Notes under the pieces: model-generated
Seen by the model: only the letters and a program-made list of their open reading frames with translations
Told to the model about the DNA's origin: nothing
Database searches by the model: none
Assembly: GCA_947652115.1 (NCBI GenBank)
Contig: OX393571.1
Span: forward strand, 17,969,856 to 18,033,855
DNA length: 64,000 nt
Reading direction: 5' to 3'
DNA from: Blastomussa wellsi
Taxonomy: Eukaryota; Cnidaria; Anthozoa; Scleractinia; Plerogyridae
Shown here: positions 61,301 through 64,000 of the stretch, piece by piece
How the letters are laid out: each line of letters starts with the position of its first letter
How positions within the stretch are numbered: the first letter of the stretch is position 1
Translations under genes and position numbers: made by a program

Positions 61301-63069
61301 TTATTATTACATTACTGACATTAATTAAAATTCAAAGATTTCTCACGACACTTCCATCGCATACAGCACCAATATTACCTGATTACTTGCATTTCTAATT
61401 CTAACTGACGGTGCCACACATTATTTACAAACCTTACAATGCTTACAAGTCTTACAATACTTTACAAAATTTAGCATTACTTAAGTGGCTCACAATGTGC
61501 ATTGTTAAGGCTAAGATCGGTTTGCTGAGAAGAGTACTAAATTGACATAATTAATCATTATTGTTAAGGTCATATCCAATTACAATTGAACTGGAAATGA
61601 GTACCTTTTTGCAGCATTTTTCCTTGCCTATGGTTGCTTTGATCTAACATTTCCTTTCAAGTTAACCTTTATTTATTTTCTATAACCACTATTGGGCTGG
61701 AAAGTACTGCATTGCAGAGATCACTCCCTCAATATAACTTCTAACCTTAATTTCTAATTCAGTTTTACATATTTTATTTTCTTTCATACACATTCCCGCC
61801 CCTACATATGCAACAGCCTCTACCCACTGATCATGAGATTTCTCATCAGTGGAGTGGGAACCCAAAGTTCTGGGATCCCTTTTTTTAAACACCAAAAAAA
61901 TGCCACAAAGGTTGCTAGTTATACTACTGACAAATAAACTTATAAAACAGAACTGGAAATGAGTACCTTTTTGCAGCAAAGGAGAGGGCAAACACGCGTT
62001 AATACGTGACACTACTTGTGTTATAATGTACCACCGATAATGCACCATAAATGGGAAATGTAAATTGGGTGAGAAAAAATCTTGCGATATACAACGAAGC
62101 TTCTATGAAGTAGGCCTCTAACCAGATGCTCAAATGTTTAAATATAAACATATTCAAGTCCATCTGGGAAACTAAAAGCAAACGAAAGAATAACAATGTT
62201 TTGCAGATCTCCTCCAATTGACAACTGGTTTCATGCTGCGGCGGTCTGGGACAGAAACGCAAACGAGGCTTACTTGTTCCTTGATGGACATAAGGTTGGG
62301 ACCCAGGCTGTGGCCGACAACATATACTTCCGGGATAGTGACCTTTCCTTTTATGATATTGGAATGAAAAGGGACGGTGGTCATACCTTAAGGGGATATT
62401 TGAGAGATTTGATGATTATTGGAAGAGCACTCACTGGTGAAGAAATCATAAATATTGCAGGTGAATAAAAACATATATTGTGGTTTTTTTCGATTCGATA
62501 GTGACATGTTTTATCTGCCGCTCATTACGTGACATAGCTCCGTAAATTCCTTTTACTTTTCAGCAGGTTTCGTTTGTTTGTTGTATAGACCCTTTTCATA
62601 AATGGCTGCCAATTTAAAATTCTTTTGTATGCATTCAAATTAGCCTCACTAAACTCGTTTGGGAGTAAAAATTCTTTTGAATTATCAACTCGACAACGAG
62701 GTTAGTCAGGCTAATTTTAATACTTACAAAAGAATTTATAATTGCCAGCCATTTATGAAAAGGGTCTATATGGAATGTTCCACTCGAAAGTAAACGTACT
62801 CATTCTTTAATGTTGCAGATCCATTTAGCGGAGTTTGGATCGGTCTGAATGACGTCACCACGGAAGGAACATTTCGATGGTCTGACGGTTCTCACGTGAC
62901 CTACACTAGGTGGTCTTCCGACCAACCATACAGCAAGAATGATCACCAGGATTGCGTGAGAATGACAATTGATAAGGGAGCCTGGGACGACACAATCTGT
63001 GCAAAAAAACTTCCTTTTGTTTGTGAAAAGAGGCTCGTCCCAAACCCGCTCATTGGGCCCTTGAAATGA
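58353..63069 (+). CDS. Secreted PAN / split C-type lectin / LamG protein, paralogue 2 (454 aa)
   Basis: Seven coding exons: 58353-58640, 59478-59520, 59788-59970, 60747-60807, 60921-61205, 62207-62460, 62819-63069; total 1365 nt, phases identical to paralogue 1. Signal peptide about 1-15; PAN-like region to about 110; CTLD first half 111-171 (GWYRFGSN, TWDQARQVC, GGDLVSINH); LamG 172-371 (HWILDG, LTMVSWVKL, WFHAAAVWDRN, GYLRDLMIIGRAL); CTLD second half 372-454 (VWIGLND, NDHQDC, GAWDDTIC, LPFVCEK). It ends with an extra tail absent from paralogue 1 (RLVPNPLIGPLK). The calcium-site triplet reads QPY and the WND position reads WDD. The donor of exon 3 is GTGGGT, weaker than the GTAATT of paralogue 1. 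AATAAA lies at 63247-63252. A tandem duplicate of the gene at 51454; role inferred only from domains. Confidence 0.9.
60460..60620. mobile_element. Possible degraded repeat in intron 3 of paralogue 2
   Basis: GGGGGCCCCTGAGTCCCTCC, then GATCCGCCACTG, CCCGGAGGGTTCAA and GGCCATGTACCGCG. The compositional shift and phrases such as CCGCCACTG suggest an old element, but I see no clear ends. Confidence 0.25.
60747..62460 (+). other. LamG exon cassette (exons 4-6) inside the CTLD, paralogue 2
   Basis: Exons of 61, 285 and 254 nt sum to 600 nt, 200 codons, phase 1 in and phase 1 out. Exon 4 has three more codons than in paralogue 1 and exon 5 one more, while exon 6 is one codon shorter. Reading frame and domain borders are unchanged. 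Joining 59970 to 62819 restores an unbroken CTLD. Confidence 0.85.
62584..62770. mobile_element. Foldback element in intron 6 of paralogue 2
   Basis: Left end TATAGACCCTTTTCATAAAT (then GGCTG) is the exact complement of the right end. Inner arms (AAATTCTTTTGTA / TACAAAAGAATTT and AATTAGCCT / AGGCTAATT) also pair. It is 187 bp and ends 48 bp before exon 7. Confidence 0.8.
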
Positions 63070-63143
63070 TATAAGAGAGAGGGAAAAATGTTATTTTAAT
63101 TTATAGTTAATCGTGCTGTTTAAACCAAGAGCAAAGTCTAGCT

Positions 63144-63411
63144 GATATCACCACAGGTGACCAAAGCGTACTATAAGAGTTTGTATGAGAGTTTGTATCG
63201 ATTTATAATTTAGTTGAAAATATCTCTTTTTCCCTTCAAAAGCTGTAATAAAGTTTAAACGTTTACTTGAAGTCCATTTTTAGCCTTTCTAGAGCCTTTG
63301 CAAGCCATATGCGCAATTTTCATTTCAACGGTCTCTGGACTAATTATAAATCCATGCAAACTCTCATTACATACAAGCTCTTACAGTACGCTTTGGTCAC
63401 CTGTGATATCA
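63144..63411. mobile_element. Foldback element in the 3' end of paralogue 2
   Basis: Arms begin TGATATCACCACAGGTGACC and continue AAAGCGTACTATAAGAG, matched by the complementary arm ending GTCACCTGTGATATCACTA. It starts 75 bp after the stop codon. The AATAAA at 63247-63252 lies inside it. Confidence 0.7.
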
Positions 63412-63447
63412 CTATAGCACCACTGTAGATTTGACTATTAATATTTT

Positions 63448-63524
63448 AACAATTAGACTACGAGCACGAGTTTTCTGTGAGCTGTAACGAGGCGACGAGG
63501 CGCAGCCGAGTTGACTATCGCTCA

Positions 63525-63554
<30 letters not shown>
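63448..63554. mobile_element. MITE with AACAATTAGACTAC ends
   Basis: Starts AACAATTAGACTACGAGCAC and ends GCGAGTAGTCTAATTGTT. The middle GAGGCGCAGCCGAGTTGACT is shared with 49431-49758, and the GAGCCAATCAGATTCAAGGA block after it also follows that copy. Confidence 0.75.
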
Positions 63555-63555
<1 letters not shown>

Positions 63556-64000
63556 ATGAATTTTTTAAGCCAAAAATCAAAAAACATTCGGAGAGCCAAT
63601 CAGATTCAAGGATTTCCGATAGAACGCAGATGAGTTTCTACTAAAAGTCAATAGATAAAATCCAGGTTCATGACTCAGAGCAGAGCCTAAAGACGTAACC
63701 CACAAGTAGTAATCCAGTTTTCTTCACAACTACTATGCCAGTGTACTAAAGCTGTAAAAGGAGTGTTATCGTGATGAAATCACCAGGAGCTTTAGATCTC
63801 AACTTGAAAACGTCATACTGGCCTTGGCCTTGTGGCATGGAAAACCAGCTACAAGCTAATACAATTTCCCTCACATTATATTGATGTTTCAGTTTCAGTG
63901 AAACTCAGTTAAATCGGTCACCAACGGGCCGCAAAAATCTGGCCGTATTAACGGGCTGACCGTATTGAAGAGAAAATGGCTGAATGAGTTTTTGTGGAGT
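63555..64000. other. Noncoding end of window
   Basis: Apart from the shared flank of the MITE at 63590-63650, nothing is recognised. No coding frame is supported. Confidence 0.4.

Overview
This is eukaryotic DNA, AT-rich and intron-bearing. The best fit is an anthozoan cnidarian, probably a stony coral. That rests on an adiponectin-receptor gene of animal type, two secreted PAN/C-type-lectin/LamG genes of a sort common in cnidarians, and many tRNA-derived SINEs and short inverted-repeat elements like those I recall from coral genomes. The species cannot be told from the sequence.

Positions 1-31.5 kb contain no convincing intact gene. A LINE tail lies at 220-524. From about 1.3 kb a large unit is repeated four times in tandem (about 1310-5240, 5241-14083, 14084-24005, 24006-31513). 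The step between equivalent points is 4007, 8745 and 10020 bp. Copies 2-4 each carry a minisatellite of 98-bp units (3.2, 4.1 and 3.2 kb); copy 1 lacks it. Unequal growth of the minisatellite explains most of the change in spacing. Each unit also holds short exon-like pieces, one with a GGDQ motif that may be a relic of a DUF6589-type element gene.

Positions 31.5-43 kb are mostly noncoding: SINEs, hairpin elements (one at 39921-40153 with a perfect 9-bp target duplication), a 72-bp G-rich repeat, and an 86-bp dimeric minisatellite full of CACGTG boxes that is interrupted by an inserted element. A few exon-like stretches there have no recognised product.

Positions 43612-46789 (minus strand) hold a complete four-exon adiponectin receptor (ADIPOR/PAQR family, 351 aa) with all expected zinc ligands. 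A CTGA-type satellite fills its first intron.

Positions 51454-63069 (plus strand) hold the most interesting part: two tandem paralogues of 440 and 454 aa, each with seven coding exons in identical phases. Both encode signal peptide, PAN-like domain, first half of a C-type lectin domain (CTLD), a whole LamG/concanavalin-like domain, then the second half of the CTLD. The LamG exons 4-6 are a phase 1-1 cassette (591 and 600 nt), so joining exon 3 to exon 7 restores an uninterrupted CTLD. The LamG is therefore either nested inside the lectin fold or alternatively spliced. Inverted-repeat elements lie in intron 4 of the first gene, in intron 6 of the second, between the genes and just after both stop codons.
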